Shown: positions 26,935 through 35,296 of the stretch, one piece after another
Layout: each line of letters starts with the position of its first letter
Position numbering within the stretch: position 1 is the stretch's first letter
Assembly (NCBI RefSeq): GCF_000308595.1
Contig: NZ_BAGA01000017.1
Span: forward strand, 1 to 35,989
Direction: 5' to 3'
DNA length: 35,989 nt
Origin: Nocardia higoensis NBRC 100133
Lineage (GTDB): Bacteria > Actinomycetota > Actinomycetes > Mycobacteriales > Mycobacteriaceae
The notes under the pieces: model-generated
Databases searched by the model: none
What the model saw: only the letters and a program-made list of their open reading frames with translations
What the model was told of the DNA's origin: nothing
Translations under genes and position numbers: made by a program

Positions 26935-28431
26935 TCAGTTCTCGCGCGGGAGCTGGACGGTGAAGCAGGTGCCCTCGCCGGGCGCGCTGTGCACCGTGAC
27001 CCGGCCGCCGTGCGCCGTCACCAGCGCCTGCACGATCGACAGGCCCAACCCCGAGCCGCCGCTGGCCCTGGTGCGGGAGACATCGGTGCGATAGAACCGT
27101 TCGAACACCCGCTCCGCCTCCTCGGGGGCCAGACCCGGGCCGGTGTCGGCGACTTCCACGACGACCTCGTGCGGGCCCGGCGTCAGCCGCACCATCACAT
27201 CGGCGTCGGCCGGGGTGTGGGTGAGGGCGTTGGTGAGCAGGTTGGCCAAGACCTGCCGCAGCCGGTCGGCATCCCCGCTGACCTCCAGCGTGCCCGTGCC
27301 CGGCCGGACCTCCAGCTCGATCCGCCTGCGCGGGCCCTCCGGGTCGGCGGCCGCGGCCACCGCGCGGGCATTGTGCACCGCCTCCCCGGCCACGGTCAGC
27401 AGATCCACCGTGCCCAGGGTGAGCGGGCGTTGCGCGTCCAGGCGTGCCAGCATCAGCAGGTCCTCCACCAACAGCCCCATCCGGCGGGCCTCGCGTTCGA
27501 TCCGGTCGAGGACCATGGCCGGATCGCCGGTCGCGCCCTGCCGGTACAACTCGGCGAACCCGCGGATCGTGGTCAGCGGGGTGCGCAGTTCGTGGCTGGC
27601 GTCGGCGACGAACCGGCGCATCCGCGCCTCCGACTCGCGCGCGGCCGCTTCCGAGGCCTCGGTCGCGGCGAACGCCGACTGGATCTGCGCGAGCATCCCG
27701 TTCAGCGACTGCGACAATCGATCCACCTCGGTATTGGTGCCGCGCACCGGAACCCGCCGGAACAGGTCACCGCGCGCGATGGCCGCCGCGATGTTCTCCA
27801 CCCGTCGCAACGGCCGCAGGCTGCGCCGGATCACGAAATAGGCGGCCAGCGCCAGGATCGCCAGCACGGCCAGGCCGACCACCAGTTGCAGCCCCACCAG
27901 CCGCGCCACGGTGTCCTTGTTCTGCGTCAGCGGCACCGCGATCGTGGTCGTCTCGTCGGCGGTGACGATCTTCAACGCACGCCAGTGCACAGCGCCGCCG
28001 CCTCGCGAGGGCACCGTCACCGGGCTGTTCACCGGAACGCCGGACAGGTCGGGCGTGGCGTCCACGTCGAACGGGCGCAGCACGAAAGAGCTGTTCTCGG
28101 AACCGGACTCGACCACGATGTAGAACGAGCTCGGTGGCGTGCGGGGATCGGGCGCCGGCGGTGGCGTGGACGGGCGCGGCCTCGGCCGGGGCGACACGGC
28201 ATCGCGCAACTGCTGATCGGTGCGACTGAGCAGCGACTTCTCCAGCGCGGAGGTGACCACCGCGCCCGACACCAGCAGGCCGAGCCCGGCCGAGACCACC
28301 AGCGCCAGCACCAGGGTGACCCGCAGCGGGATCGCGCTCAGCCGGTTGCCCACCCGATCGCGTGCCCGTCGCAGCGGGCCGGGCGGCGCCGCAGCAGCGG
28401 GGCGCGTCGATCCCGCTCGCGCGGCGATCAC
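26935..28431 (-). CDS. Sensor histidine kinase
   Basis: 498 aa membrane kinase: TM1 about 34-60, a small Pro-rich extracytoplasmic region (about 61-178, PRPRPRPSTPPPAPDP near 81-96), TM2 about 179-203 and HAMP 204-256. The dimerisation domain has phosphoacceptor His280 in DASHELRTPL. The ATPase domain has an N-box (LLTNALTHTP, 398-407), G1 (DTGPGL, 429-434), an F-box (ERFYRTD) and G2 (GSGLGL). It resembles TcrY/TrcS/MprB-class kinases, but the input signal cannot be deduced. GTG at 28431 overlaps the response-regulator stop as GTGA, which sets the start. Confidence 0.93.
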   Translation of the reverse strand: MIAARAGSTRPAAAAPPGPLRRARDRVGNRLSAIPLRVTLVLALVVSAGLGLLVSGAVVTSALEKSLLSRTDQQLRDAVSPRPRPRPSTPPPAPDPRTPPSSFYIVVESGSENSSFVLRPFDVDATPDLSGVPVNSPVTVPSRGGGAVHWRALKIVTADETTTIAVPLTQNKDTVARLVGLQLVVGLAVLAILALAAYFVIRRSLRPLRRVENIAAAIARGDLFRRVPVRGTNTEVDRLSQSLNGMLAQIQSAFAATEASEAAARESEARMRRFVADASHELRTPLTTIRGFAELYRQGATGDPAMVLDRIEREARRMGLLVEDLLMLARLDAQRPLTLGTVDLLTVAGEAVHNARAVAAAADPEGPRRRIELEVRPGTGTLEVSGDADRLRQVLANLLTNALTHTPADADVMVRLTPGPHEVVVEVADTGPGLAPEEAERVFERFYRTDVSRTRASGGSGLGLSIVQALVTAHGGRVTVHSAPGEGTCFTVQLPREN

Positions 28432-29147
28432 CGGCCCGGCGCCCGCAGCACGTACCCCACGCCGCGCAGGGTGTGGATGAGGCGCTGCTCGCCGGTGTCG
28501 ACCTTCTTGCGCAGATACGACACGTAGGTCTCCACCACGCCGACCTCGCCGCCGAAGTCGTAGCGCCACACGTGGTCCAGGATCCGCGGCTTGCTCAGCA
28601 CCGTGCCCGCGTTGACCATGAAATACCGCAGCAGCGTGAACTCGGTGGGGGACAGCGCCACCGGCTCGCCCGCCTTCCACACCTCGTGGGTGTCGTCGTC
28701 GAGTTCGATGTCGGCGAAGGTGATGCGCGAACTCGCCGGGGCAGCCGCGCCGTGCCCGGCGCGGCGCAGCACCACCCGCAGGCGGGCCACCACCTCTTCG
28801 AGGCTGAACGGTTTGGTGATGTAGTCGTCGGCGCCGAGCGTCAGGCCCGCGACCTTGTCCTGCACGTCGTCGCGCGCGGTCAGGAACAGCACCGGCGCGT
28901 CGATGCCGTCGGCGCGCAGCCGGGGCAGCAGGCCGAAGCCGTCCATGCCGGGCATCATCACGTCCACGATCAGCGCGTCGGGACGGAACGCGCGGGCCCG
29001 GTCGAGCGCCTGCGCGCCGTCGACCGCTGTCTCGACTTCGAAGCCCTGGAAGCGCAGGCTCACCGAGAGCAGTTCGACGATCATCGGCTCGTCGTCGACC
29101 ACCAGGACGCGGGCCTCGGGACGCGGTACCGCGGGCGCATCGCTCAT
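28428..29147 (-). CDS. OmpR-family response regulator
   Basis: 239 aa. The receiver domain (residues 13-125) has the acidic pair Asp18/Asp19, phosphoacceptor Asp62 (VDVMMPGMDG), Thr90 and Lys112. The C-terminal winged-helix domain (about 140-237) has the recognition region VVETYVSYLRKKVD and the final HTLRGVGYVLR. It is cotranscribed with the kinase. Two copies of a 9-bp repeat, 22 bp apart, lie 30-60 bp upstream of the ATG and could mediate autoregulation. The closest named relatives are TcrX/TrcR-like, but no symbol is justified. Confidence 0.95.
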   Translation of the reverse strand: MSDAPAVPRPEARVLVVDDEPMIVELLSVSLRFQGFEVETAVDGAQALDRARAFRPDALIVDVMMPGMDGFGLLPRLRADGIDAPVLFLTARDDVQDKVAGLTLGADDYITKPFSLEEVVARLRVVLRRAGHGAAAPASSRITFADIELDDDTHEVWKAGEPVALSPTEFTLLRYFMVNAGTVLSKPRILDHVWRYDFGGEVGVVETYVSYLRKKVDTGEQRLIHTLRGVGYVLRAPGR

Positions 29148-29176
29148 AGGCTCATGATGCGCCCGCGGACTGGGGC

Positions 29177-29207
29177 GTCGCTGGGGGGTTCCTGTGAAGT
29201 CGCTGGG
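29177..29207 (-). promoter_or_regulatory. Direct repeat upstream of the response regulator
   Basis: GTCGCTGGG occurs at 29177-29185 and 29199-29207, exactly 22 bp apart (two helical turns). It sits in the 102-bp gap between otsA and the response-regulator gene, a fitting site for an OmpR-type dimer. Confidence 0.5.
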
Positions 29208-29249
29208 AGCGCCCCGGCGGGTTCGTCCGGGTGGGTCAGGGCAGCCCGG

Positions 29250-30857
29250 TCAGCGCTGCGGCTCGTCGTCGCCGAACTCGTCGGACTGGTCGATCAGCGC
29301 GCTGCCCGCCACCTGGTCGCGAGCCAGCGCCTCCAGGAACGCCCTGGCCCAGCGGTCGACATCGTGGGCGAGCACCTGCCTGCGCAGCGCGCGCATCTTG
29401 CGCCGCTTGGTCTCCCTGTCGTCCTCGAGCGCGGCGACGATGGCGTCCTTCACGCTGTCCAGATCGTGCGGATTGCACAGGTAGGCCTGGCGCAGCTCGG
29501 CCGCCGCGCCCGTGAACTCGCTGAGCACCAGCGCGCCGTTGAGGCCGCTGTGGCAGGCGACGTACTCCTTGGCGACCAGGTTCATGCCGTCGCGCAAGGG
29601 CGTCACCAGCATGACGTCGGCGGCCACGAAGAAGGCGATGAGCTCGTCGCGGGGGATCGGCCGGTGCAGATAGTGCACCACCGGGTAGCCGACGCGGGCG
29701 AACTCGCCGTTGATCCGGCCCACCTGCCGCTCGATGTCGCCGCGCATCTGCTTGTAGCTCTCGACGCGCTCACGGCTGGGTGTGGCCAGCTGAAGCATCA
29801 CCGTCTCGGCCGGATCGAACCGGTTCTCGCGCAGCAGCTCCTCGAGCGCGTTCAACCGGATGTCGATGCCCTTGGTGTAGTCGAGGCGGTCGACGCCGAG
29901 CAGGATGTTCTTCGGATTGCCCAGTTCGGCCCTGATCTTGGCGGCACGCTCCTTGATCGAGCGCCTGCGCGAGTGCTCGTCCAGCTCGGCCGAGGCGATC
30001 GAGATCGGGAAGGCGCCGACCCGCACGGTGCGGAAACCCACCTGGACGACGCCCAGCTTGGAGCGGACGCCGACCGAGCCGCGCGAGGTCGGTTGCCCGG
30101 CCAGCCTGCGCGCCAGGTACAGGAAGTTCTGCGCGCCGCCGGGCAGGTGGAAGCCGATCAGGTCCGCGCCGAGCAGGCCCTCGATGATCTCGGTCCGCCA
30201 CGGCATCTGCATGAACAGCTCGACCGGCGGGAACGGGATGTGCAGGAAGAACCCGATGGTCAGATCGGGGCGGAGCATGCGCAACATCTTGGGCACCAGC
30301 TGCAGCTGGTAGTCCTGCACCCAGACCGTCGCGCCCTGGGCGGCCACCTTCGCCGTCGCCTCCGCGAAACGGCGGTTGACCTGCACATACGCCGCCCACC
30401 ACGCGCGGTCGTAGGTGGGCCGGACGATGACGTCGTGATACAGCGGCCACAGCGTGCCGTTGGAGAAACCTTCGTAGTAGTCGGCCACTTCCCCCGCCGA
30501 CAGCGGCACCGGATGCAGTTCCAGGCCGTCTTCGATGATCGGATCGACATCCACGTCGGGCACGCCCGCCCAGCCGACCCACGCGCCCTTGTTGTTTCGC
30601 AACACCGGCTCGAGCGCGGTCACCAGACCGCCGGGGCTGCGCTTCCATCGTGTGGTGCCGTCGGGCAGGCGTTCCAGGTCGACCGGCAGCCGATTGGCCA
30701 CGACGACGAAACCGGATCCCCCGTCCCGCGGGCGGTCACTGTCCGGACCGGAATCCGTGCCACCGGGTCCGTGGTCGCCGGACCGCGCCGCACCGGATTC
30801 CGGATCGGGTTGGGAGTGCTGGGAGTTCTCGGACGGCTGATCGGTCATCTGGTCCAC
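29250..30857 (-). CDS. otsA: Trehalose-6-phosphate synthase OtsA
   Basis: 535 aa GT20 glycosyltransferase that makes trehalose-6-phosphate from a nucleotide-glucose and glucose-6-phosphate. Motifs include ANRLP, the glycine-rich SPGGLVTAL loop, [31 protein letters not shown] and [15 protein letters not shown]. It is longer than Rv3490 (about 500 aa) because of an N-terminal tail of about 48 residues rich in Gly, Ser, Asp and Pro, likely disordered. GTG at 30857 has AAGGA 7 nt upstream; an ATG 9 bp further in is the alternative. Trehalose supports stress tolerance and mycolate transfer in this group. It lies downstream of a 56-aa gene, as Rv3490 neighbours Rv3489. Confidence 0.96.
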   Translation of the reverse strand: MDQMTDQPSENSQHSQPDPESGAARSGDHGPGGTDSGPDSDRPRDGGSGFVVVANRLPVDLERLPDGTTRWKRSPGGLVTALEPVLRNNKGAWVGWAGVPDVDVDPIIEDGLELHPVPLSAGEVADYYEGFSNGTLWPLYHDVIVRPTYDRAWWAAYVQVNRRFAEATAKVAAQGATVWVQDYQLQLVPKMLRMLRPDLTIGFFLHIPFPPVELFMQMPWRTEIIEGLLGADLIGFHLPGGAQNFLYLARRLAGQPTSRGSVGVRSKLGVVQVGFRTVRVGAFPISIASAELDEHSRRRSIKERAAKIRAELGNPKNILLGVDRLDYTKGIDIRLNALEELLRENRFDPAETVMLQLATPSRERVESYKQMRGDIERQVGRINGEFARVGYPVVHYLHRPIPRDELIAFFVAADVMLVTPLRDGMNLVAKEYVACHSGLNGALVLSEFTGAAAELRQAYLCNPHDLDSVKDAIVAALEDDRETKRRKMRALRRQVLAHDVDRWARAFLEALARDQVAGSALIDQSDEFGDDEPQR

Positions 30858-30955
30858 TCACGCATCCTTGTTCTGTTCTCACGAAGCGGCGCCGCAGCCC
30901 CTCGCTCACGCCGCGATCACCTGGTCCGAACAGGCTGTGCCCGGTCCAGGGTGAT

Positions 30956-31126
30956 TTATTCGGCGCGGCTGTTCGGCCCGATGCCGAGCATCGACAGCAG
31001 CATCCGGCACTCGTCGGCGTCGGCGGCGTAGGCCGCGACGACCCGCTGCGCCTGCCGCGCCGTCTCGTCGGCCAGTGGTTCCAGCTCGTCGTCCGCGATA
31101 TCGTTCGCGCTGCTCTTCGCGGCCAT
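30956..31126 (-). CDS. Small conserved protein, 56 aa (Rv3489-like by position)
   Basis: 56 aa, shorter than a typical ORF cutoff. It starts MAAKSSANDIADDELE and ends SMLGIGPNSRAE. ATG at 31126 has a strong GGAGGA ribosome-binding site 7 nt upstream, and TAA ends it at 30956. The predicted protein is largely helical and acidic, with one Cys (Cys40). It is 98 bp upstream of otsA on the same strand, and a small gene occupies this place in M. tuberculosis too. No function is known to me; a role linked to trehalose synthesis is a guess from position. Confidence 0.8.
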   Translation of the reverse strand: MAAKSSANDIADDELEPLADETARQAQRVVAAYAADADECRMLLSMLGIGPNSRAE

Positions 31127-31149
31127 TTGTCGTGTCCTCCCGATTCGTT

Positions 31150-31161
31150 ACGCTCGAGCGT
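31150..31161. promoter_or_regulatory. 12-bp palindrome in a divergent promoter
   Basis: ACGCTCGAGCGT is a perfect palindrome between the 56-aa gene's RBS and a leftward -10 candidate (TACCAT, plus-strand 31174-31179). It would sit just after the start of that transcript, a repressor-like position. Confidence 0.45.
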
Positions 31162-31239
31162 TTCGAAGTGTCCATGGTAGGCGACACGGGTACGGCCTAT
31201 ACCGTGGGTGCGCAGCACAATCTGACGAAAGGGTGGACC

Positions 31240-32073
31240 ATGCCGCTGGCCACGGTGAACGGAATCTCGTTGAACTACCAGGTCAAAGGGGACCGGGCGA
31301 TGGGCACCGAGGCGAAGGGTTCGGCACCTCTGGTCGTGCTCGTCATGGGCACCGGCAGCCCCGGCCGGGTGTGGGAGCTACACCAGGTGCCCGCGCTGCT
31401 CGCCGCGGGCTTCCGCGTCTGCACCTTCGACAATCGCGGTATCGCCCCCAGCGACGAATCGGTCGCCGGGATCACCATCGAGGATCTCGTCGCCGACACC
31501 GCCGGCCTGATCGAGCTGCTCGGCGAGGGTCCCGCCCTGGTCGCGGGCACCTCGATGGGCGCGCGGGTGGCCCAGGAACTCGCGCTGGCCCGCCCCGATC
31601 TGGTGCGCAAGGCCGTCTTCATGGCCGGGCACGCGCGCCTCGACCAGTTCCAGAAGACGCTCTCGCTCGGTGAACACGATCTCGACGCCTCGGGGATCAC
31701 GCTGCCGCCGAAGTACGAGGCCGCGCTCACGGCCGTCATGAATCTCTCGCCGGCCACCCTCGCCGAGGCCAACGCCGCCCGCGACTGGCTCGACCTGTTC
31801 GAGTTCACCGGTGGACCGGTCACCCCCGGCATCCGGGCCCAGCGGCGAATGGATCACGATTTCGACCGCCTGCAGGCGTACAAGGAGATCCGGGTGCCCT
31901 GCCTGGCGGTAGGGTTCGCCGACGACCGGATGATCCCGGCCTACCTCACCAGGGAAGTCGCCGAGGTCATCCCCGGGGCCCGCTACCAGGAGGTTCCCGA
32001 TGCCGGTCACTTCGGTTACCTGGAACGCCCGGAGACGGTGAACAAGATCCTGCTCGACTTCTTCTCCGAATAA
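31240..32073 (+). CDS. Alpha/beta hydrolase
   Basis: 277 aa alpha/beta-hydrolase fold. The nucleophile elbow is GTSMGA with Ser105, an acid (Asp228 or Asp229) lies in FADDRMIP, and His257 is in AGHFGYLERP, completing a catalytic triad. The oxyanion region is VMGTGSPG (35-42). Substrate is unknown; it could be an esterase, C-C hydrolase or lactonase. ATG at 31240 (MPLATVNG) is chosen over an in-frame ATG at 31175 because the family begins just before this strand. A weak 6-bp hairpin (32078-32100) follows its stop. Confidence 0.92.
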   Translation: MPLATVNGISLNYQVKGDRAMGTEAKGSAPLVVLVMGTGSPGRVWELHQVPALLAAGFRVCTFDNRGIAPSDESVAGITIEDLVADTAGLIELLGEGPALVAGTSMGARVAQELALARPDLVRKAVFMAGHARLDQFQKTLSLGEHDLDASGITLPPKYEAALTAVMNLSPATLAEANAARDWLDLFEFTGGPVTPGIRAQRRMDHDFDRLQAYKEIRVPCLAVGFADDRMIPAYLTREVAEVIPGARYQEVPDAGHFGYLERPETVNKILLDFFSE

Positions 32074-32077
32074 GTAG

Positions 32078-32100
32078 GGCCGGCACGAGTACAACCGGCC
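32078..32100 (+). terminator. Weak hairpin after the hydrolase gene
   Basis: GGCCGG and CCGGCC pair across an 11-nt loop, 4 nt past the stop codon. No U-tract follows. Confidence 0.4.
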
Positions 32101-32164
32101 GCGTCCGATGATTGCGGCCGGGTCGGCACCCGAGGTAATGACCTTCCCGTAACGTGTCCCTTGC

Positions 32165-32170
32165 TAGGGT
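32165..32170 (+). promoter_or_regulatory. Possible -10 of the mbtH transcript
   Basis: TAGGGT fits TANNNT in the 211-bp gap. A start near 32177 would give a leader of about 108 nt holding a hairpin (GGCTCG 32203-32208 / CGAGCC 32217-32222). This is a tentative call. Confidence 0.3.
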
Positions 32171-32284
32171 CGACACAACGCTCGGGTAGTCATCCGGTGC
32201 GGGGCTCGTCGTGGCGCGAGCCACCGTGACGGAGGGGTCCAAGAGCCTAATCCCGTACAAGCGCCAGTATCCAGTGAGGTGAAA

Positions 32285-32527
32285 TTGAGCACCAACCCCT
32301 TCGACGACGAGGACGGCCGCTTCTTCGTCCTGGTCAACGACGAGGAACAGCACTCCCTGTGGCCCGCCTTCGCGGAGGTCCCGGCCGGGTGGCGAGTCGT
32401 GTTCGGCGAGGACAGCCGCGCCGCCTGCGTGGAGTACGTCGAGAAGAACTGGACCGACATGCGTCCCAAGAGCCTGCGCGACGCGATGGCCGCCGACGAC
32501 GCGGCCAGGCAGGGCAGCCAGTCCTGA
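32285..32527 (+). CDS. mbtH: MbtH-family protein (orphan)
   Basis: 80 aa, typical MbtH size. The signature is complete: the [19 protein letters not shown] start, SLWP, PAGW, the Cys in [11 protein letters not shown], and [12 protein letters not shown]. MbtH proteins bind the adenylation domains of nonribosomal peptide synthetases and help them fold and act. No NRPS or siderophore gene lies in the window, so its partner is elsewhere. TTG at 32285 gives the family's usual MSTNPFDD start and has GAGGTGAA just upstream; GTG at 32279 is in frame but lacks a ribosome-binding site. Confidence 0.92.
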   Translation: MSTNPFDDEDGRFFVLVNDEEQHSLWPAFAEVPAGWRVVFGEDSRAACVEYVEKNWTDMRPKSLRDAMAADDAARQGSQS

Positions 32528-32568
32528 TCCAGCGGTAGTCGATACTGCGCCGGGAGTTTCTCGCTCGA

Positions 32569-32612
32569 CCGTCGCCGCGCGGCACCGGATATCCGGTGCC
32601 GCGCGGCGACGG
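32569..32612. terminator. Perfect 44-bp palindrome after mbtH
   Basis: The arms 32569-32590 and 32591-32612 are exact reverse complements, centred on GATATC. It is probably the mbtH terminator as a long hairpin without a U-tract. Its right arm also covers the -35 position of the tRNA promoter. Confidence 0.75.
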
Positions 32613-32620
32613 AGCGCGGC

Positions 32621-32626
32621 TATGAT
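32621..32626 (+). promoter_or_regulatory. -10 element of the tRNA-Thr promoter
   Basis: TATGAT is a near-consensus -10 located 45 nt before the mature tRNA. The -35 would fall at about 32598-32603, inside the palindrome. Confidence 0.6.
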
Positions 32627-32671
32627 GACCATCGTTGTCGGGGCCGACCGTCGTTGCCGACTCCGATTTCC

Positions 32672-32746
32672 GCCTCCTTAGCTCAGTGGTAGAGCACTCG
32701 CCTTGTAAGCGAAAGGTCGTCAGTTCAATCCTGACAGGGGGCTCCA
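32672..32746 (+). tRNA. tRNA-Thr (anticodon TGT)
   Basis: 75 nt with CCA encoded. The acceptor arm GCCTCCT pairs with AGGGGGC (one G-T). The D-arm is AGCTCAGTGGTAGAGC, the anticodon loop CTTGTAA has TGT at 32704-32706, and the T-arm is GTCAG/TTCAATC/CTGAC. It reads ACA threonine codons, which are rare in GC-rich genomes. No integrase or duplicated 3' end is seen near it. Confidence 0.95.
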
Positions 32747-32854
32747 CTTCTCCACGGTCGCCGCACCGTCGGGAGCGAGGCAATGGGGTGCGCGCGACGG
32801 CCGCACCGCTTGTGCGTGCCCACCGCCGAACCGGAGGCCGATCTGCCTGCCGTC

Positions 32855-32886
32855 GGACAGCGCGTGCATCGCTGCACGCGCTGTCC
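32855..32886. terminator. Terminator between tRNA-Thr and the HIT gene
   Basis: A perfect 14-bp stem (32855-32868 / 32873-32886) with a TCGC loop lies between the tRNA and the leftward HIT gene's stop. It could serve both directions. Confidence 0.7.
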
Positions 32887-32929
32887 TCCGGCACGGCGCA
32901 CCGACCGACGGCGGCGGGCTCCCGGCCGA

Positions 32930-33355
32930 TCAGTCGGGAACGTTGGCTCCGTGGCCGAGCTCGCGCAGGGCCTGCTTGATCTTGGCCTGGGCCTCGTCGA
33001 GGGACTCGGGGGAGGGATTCGGGTCGGCGCCGGAGATGTCGAAGTCGCCCATCTCGAAGGCGGGGAAGACATGGACGTGCAGGTGCGGCACCTCGAGGCC
33101 GGCGATGAGCAGGCCGGCGCGCGGGGCGTCGAAGGCGGTGCGCACGGCCCGGCCGACGGCCTGGGCGACGGCGGTGAGGCGGGCGAATACGGCCGGGTCG
33201 ATGTCCTGCCACTGGTCGATCTCGGCGCGTGGCACGACGAGGGTGTGGCCCTGGGTGACGGGGGCGATGGTCAGGAAGGCGACGAATTCGTCGTCCTCCC
33301 AGACGAATCGACCGGGGAGCTGACCTGCGATGATCGCGCTGAAGACAGAAGCCAT
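32930..33355 (-). CDS. HIT-family nucleotide hydrolase/transferase
   Basis: 141 aa. It has the HIT motif HLHVHVFP with His91, His93 and His95; the last of these is normally the residue that forms the nucleotidyl intermediate. It also has the [12 protein letters not shown] strand typical of HINT/Fhit-type proteins. Members hydrolyse nucleoside phosphoramidates or dinucleotide polyphosphates; the substrate here is not determined. The ATG has no clear ribosome-binding site, but a -10 (TACTCT, minus strand 33367-33362) ends 6 nt before it, so the mRNA is probably leaderless. It begins 13 bp after the PH-domain gene's stop. Confidence 0.92.
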   Translation of the reverse strand: MASVFSAIIAGQLPGRFVWEDDEFVAFLTIAPVTQGHTLVVPRAEIDQWQDIDPAVFARLTAVAQAVGRAVRTAFDAPRAGLLIAGLEVPHLHVHVFPAFEMGDFDISGADPNPSPESLDEAQAKIKQALRELGHGANVPD

Positions 33356-33361
33356 CCCCGC

Positions 33362-33367
33362 AGAGTA
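33362..33367 (-). promoter_or_regulatory. -10 of a leaderless HIT transcript
   Basis: On the minus strand TACTCT lies 6 nt before the HIT ATG. The spacing places the transcription start at the A of the start codon. Confidence 0.55.
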
Positions 33368-33368
33368 G

Positions 33369-33746
33369 TCAGCGGGCGACGAAATGCGACAGGATCCCCT
33401 GCACCTCGTAGATGTCGACCTGGCGATTGAAGCGCTTCTGGATCGGGGTGTCGCTGCCGGAGAGCCAGATGAGCAGTTCGGCGTCGAGGTCGAAGGTGCC
33501 CGCGGTCTCCACGGCGAAGTGGGTGATCGACCGGTAGGGGATGCTGTGATAGTTGACCTTGCGGCCGCTGAGGCCCTGCTTGTCGACGATGATCAGGCGC
33601 CGGTCGGTGAACAGCATGGCGTCGCGCACCAGGATGTAGGCGGTGTAGACCTGCTCGCCGTTGCCGAGCAGCCTGGCGTACTCCTGCTGGGCCCCGGCCG
33701 GGTCGATCCGGCCCGCGTTGCCCATCAAACCGTCCATCAGACCCAT
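33369..33746 (-). CDS. PH domain-containing protein (bacterial PH, YvbH-like)
   Basis: 125 aa. A short N-terminal region ([33 protein letters not shown]) leads into a bacterial PH-like beta-barrel (about 40-125) with the characteristic [35 protein letters not shown] and the closing [16 protein letters not shown] helix. The molecular role of this family is unclear. The start MGLMDG has a GGGGAAC element upstream; the in-frame reading begins 19 codons earlier with basic sequence unlike the family. Confidence 0.88.
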   Translation of the reverse strand: MGLMDGLMGNAGRIDPAGAQQEYARLLGNGEQVYTAYILVRDAMLFTDRRLIIVDKQGLSGRKVNYHSIPYRSITHFAVETAGTFDLDAELLIWLSGSDTPIQKRFNRQVDIYEVQGILSHFVAR

Positions 33747-33927
33747 GGTGTTCCCCTGTCCCCGTCGGCGGCTCCGACGAGTGCGCGGAGCCTCTACCTC
33801 CACTATGCCCGCTCCGGGGCGCCGTACACCGCACTCCGGCAGGCGTTTTCGCGCGCCGCTCGCGAACGGCCGGTGAACAGCCGCCGACGGGTGGTCCGGT
33901 GCGCACAGAAGCGCCTCGGCCTTCCCC

Positions 33928-33933
33928 TAAGCT
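33928..33933 (+). promoter_or_regulatory. -10 of a leaderless purD transcript
   Basis: TAAGCT ends 6 nt before the GTG at 33940, the spacing expected if transcription begins at that GTG. The 187-bp gap upstream holds no gene. Confidence 0.55.
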
Positions 33934-33939
33934 GTGGCG

Positions 33940-35211
33940 GTGCGCGTACTCGTCATCGGAGCCGGAGCCCGTGAACATGCCCTCGTCCTGGCGCTGCGCC
34001 GGGACCCCGCCGTCACCGCGCTGATCGCGGCGCCGGGGAACGCCGGGATCGCCCAGCACGCCGAAGTGCGTCCGGTCGACGCGTCATCGGCCGAGGCGGT
34101 CGTGGCGTTGGCCGAGGATGTGCGGGCCGACCTGGTCGTGATCGGACCGGAGGTGCCGCTGGTCCTCGGTGTCGCCGACGCGGTGCGCGCGGCGGGCATC
34201 GCCTGCTTCGGGCCGTCGGCCGCGGCGGCGCGGATCGAGGGCTCCAAGGCGTTCGCCAAGGATGTGATGGCCGCGGCGGGCGTGCGCACCGCGCACAGTG
34301 AAGTGGTCGACACCCCCGCCGAGTTGGATGCCGCGCTGGACCGTTTCGGCCCCACCTGGGTGGTCAAGGACGACGGCCTGGCGGCGGGCAAGGGCGTCGT
34401 GGTGACCCCCGATCGCTCCGCGGCCCGCGATCACGCCGCCGAACTGCTGGAGCAGGGCCATCCGGTGCTGCTGGAATCCTTCCTCGACGGGCCGGAGGTC
34501 TCGCTGTTCTGCCTGGTCGACGGGGAGACCGTGGTGCCGCTGCTGCCCGCGCAGGACCACAAGCGCGTCGGCGACGGCGACACCGGCCCCAACACCGGCG
34601 GCATGGGCGCCTACACGCCGCTGCCGTGGCTGCCCGCGGAGACCGTCACCGAGATCGTCGAAGACGTGGTGAAGCCGGTGGCCGCCGAGATGGTGCGCCG
34701 CGGCTGCCCGTTCTCCGGCTTGCTCTACGCCGGCCTGGCGATCGGCGCGGCCGGGCCCGCGGTCGTCGAATTCAATTGCCGCTTCGGCGATCCGGAGACC
34801 CAGGCGGTGCTGGCGCTGCTGGAGAGCCCGCTGGGCGAGCTGCTGAACGCCACCGCCACCGGCACGCTCGGCGAGGTGCAGGCGCCGCGCTGGAAGGACG
34901 GCTCGGCGATCACCGTCGTGCTGGCCGCGGAGAACTACCCGGGCCGCCCGCGCCTGGGCGATGTGATCACCGGAGCCGGCGACGGTGCGGCCGACGAGAC
35001 GTCCGCCGTACTGCACGCCGGTACCAGTACCAGGGAAGACGGCGCGCTCGTCTCGGCGGGCGGCCGCGTGCTCAGTGTCGTCGGCGTCGGCACGGATCTG
35101 GCGCAGGCCCGTGAGCGCGCCTACGCGCGGATCGCCTCGATCAAGCTGCCCGGCAGCCATTTCCGCACCGACATCGGCTTGGCCGCCGTCGAATCGCGCA
35201 TCAGCATCTGA
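33940..35211 (+). CDS. purD: Phosphoribosylamine-glycine ligase PurD
   Basis: 423 aa ATP-grasp enzyme joining phosphoribosylamine and glycine in purine synthesis. The N-domain has [13 protein letters not shown] and PGNAG. The ATP-grasp domain has [51 protein letters not shown] and the metal-binding [13 protein letters not shown]. The C-domain has [10 protein letters not shown] and [14 protein letters not shown] sequence. GTG at 33940 (MRVLVIG) is preferred over GTG at 33934 because it matches M. tuberculosis PurD and sits 6 nt from a -10. It is followed by a hairpin and a convergent M23 gene. Confidence 0.96.
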   Translation: MRVLVIGAGAREHALVLALRRDPAVTALIAAPGNAGIAQHAEVRPVDASSAEAVVALAEDVRADLVVIGPEVPLVLGVADAVRAAGIACFGPSAAAARIEGSKAFAKDVMAAAGVRTAHSEVVDTPAELDAALDRFGPTWVVKDDGLAAGKGVVVTPDRSAARDHAAELLEQGHPVLLESFLDGPEVSLFCLVDGETVVPLLPAQDHKRVGDGDTGPNTGGMGAYTPLPWLPAETVTEIVEDVVKPVAAEMVRRGCPFSGLLYAGLAIGAAGPAVVEFNCRFGDPETQAVLALLESPLGELLNATATGTLGEVQAPRWKDGSAITVVLAAENYPGRPRLGDVITGAGDGAADETSAVLHAGTSTREDGALVSAGGRVLSVVGVGTDLAQARERAYARIASIKLPGSHFRTDIGLAAVESRISI

Positions 35212-35234
35212 TCGGGCGGCAACGCTGCCGCGCG

Positions 35235-35271
35235 GGCGAGCCGGAACGGGGATCACCCGGCCCGGCTCGCC
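35235..35271. terminator. Terminator between purD and the M23 peptidase gene
   Basis: A 10-bp perfect stem (35235-35244 / 35262-35271) with a 17-nt loop sits in the 85-bp convergent gap. Confidence 0.65.
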
Positions 35272-35296
35272 GGCGTGACCGGGTGAGCCGCCCGGT

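Noticed and set aside
28362..31031. 889-codon rightward frame opposite the response regulator and otsA
   Set aside because: It is a shadow of two well-supported leftward genes and contains no recognisable domain.
32672..32746. tRNA-Thr as an integration site for a mobile element
   Set aside because: No integrase, no duplicated tRNA 3' end and no change of composition is seen on either side.
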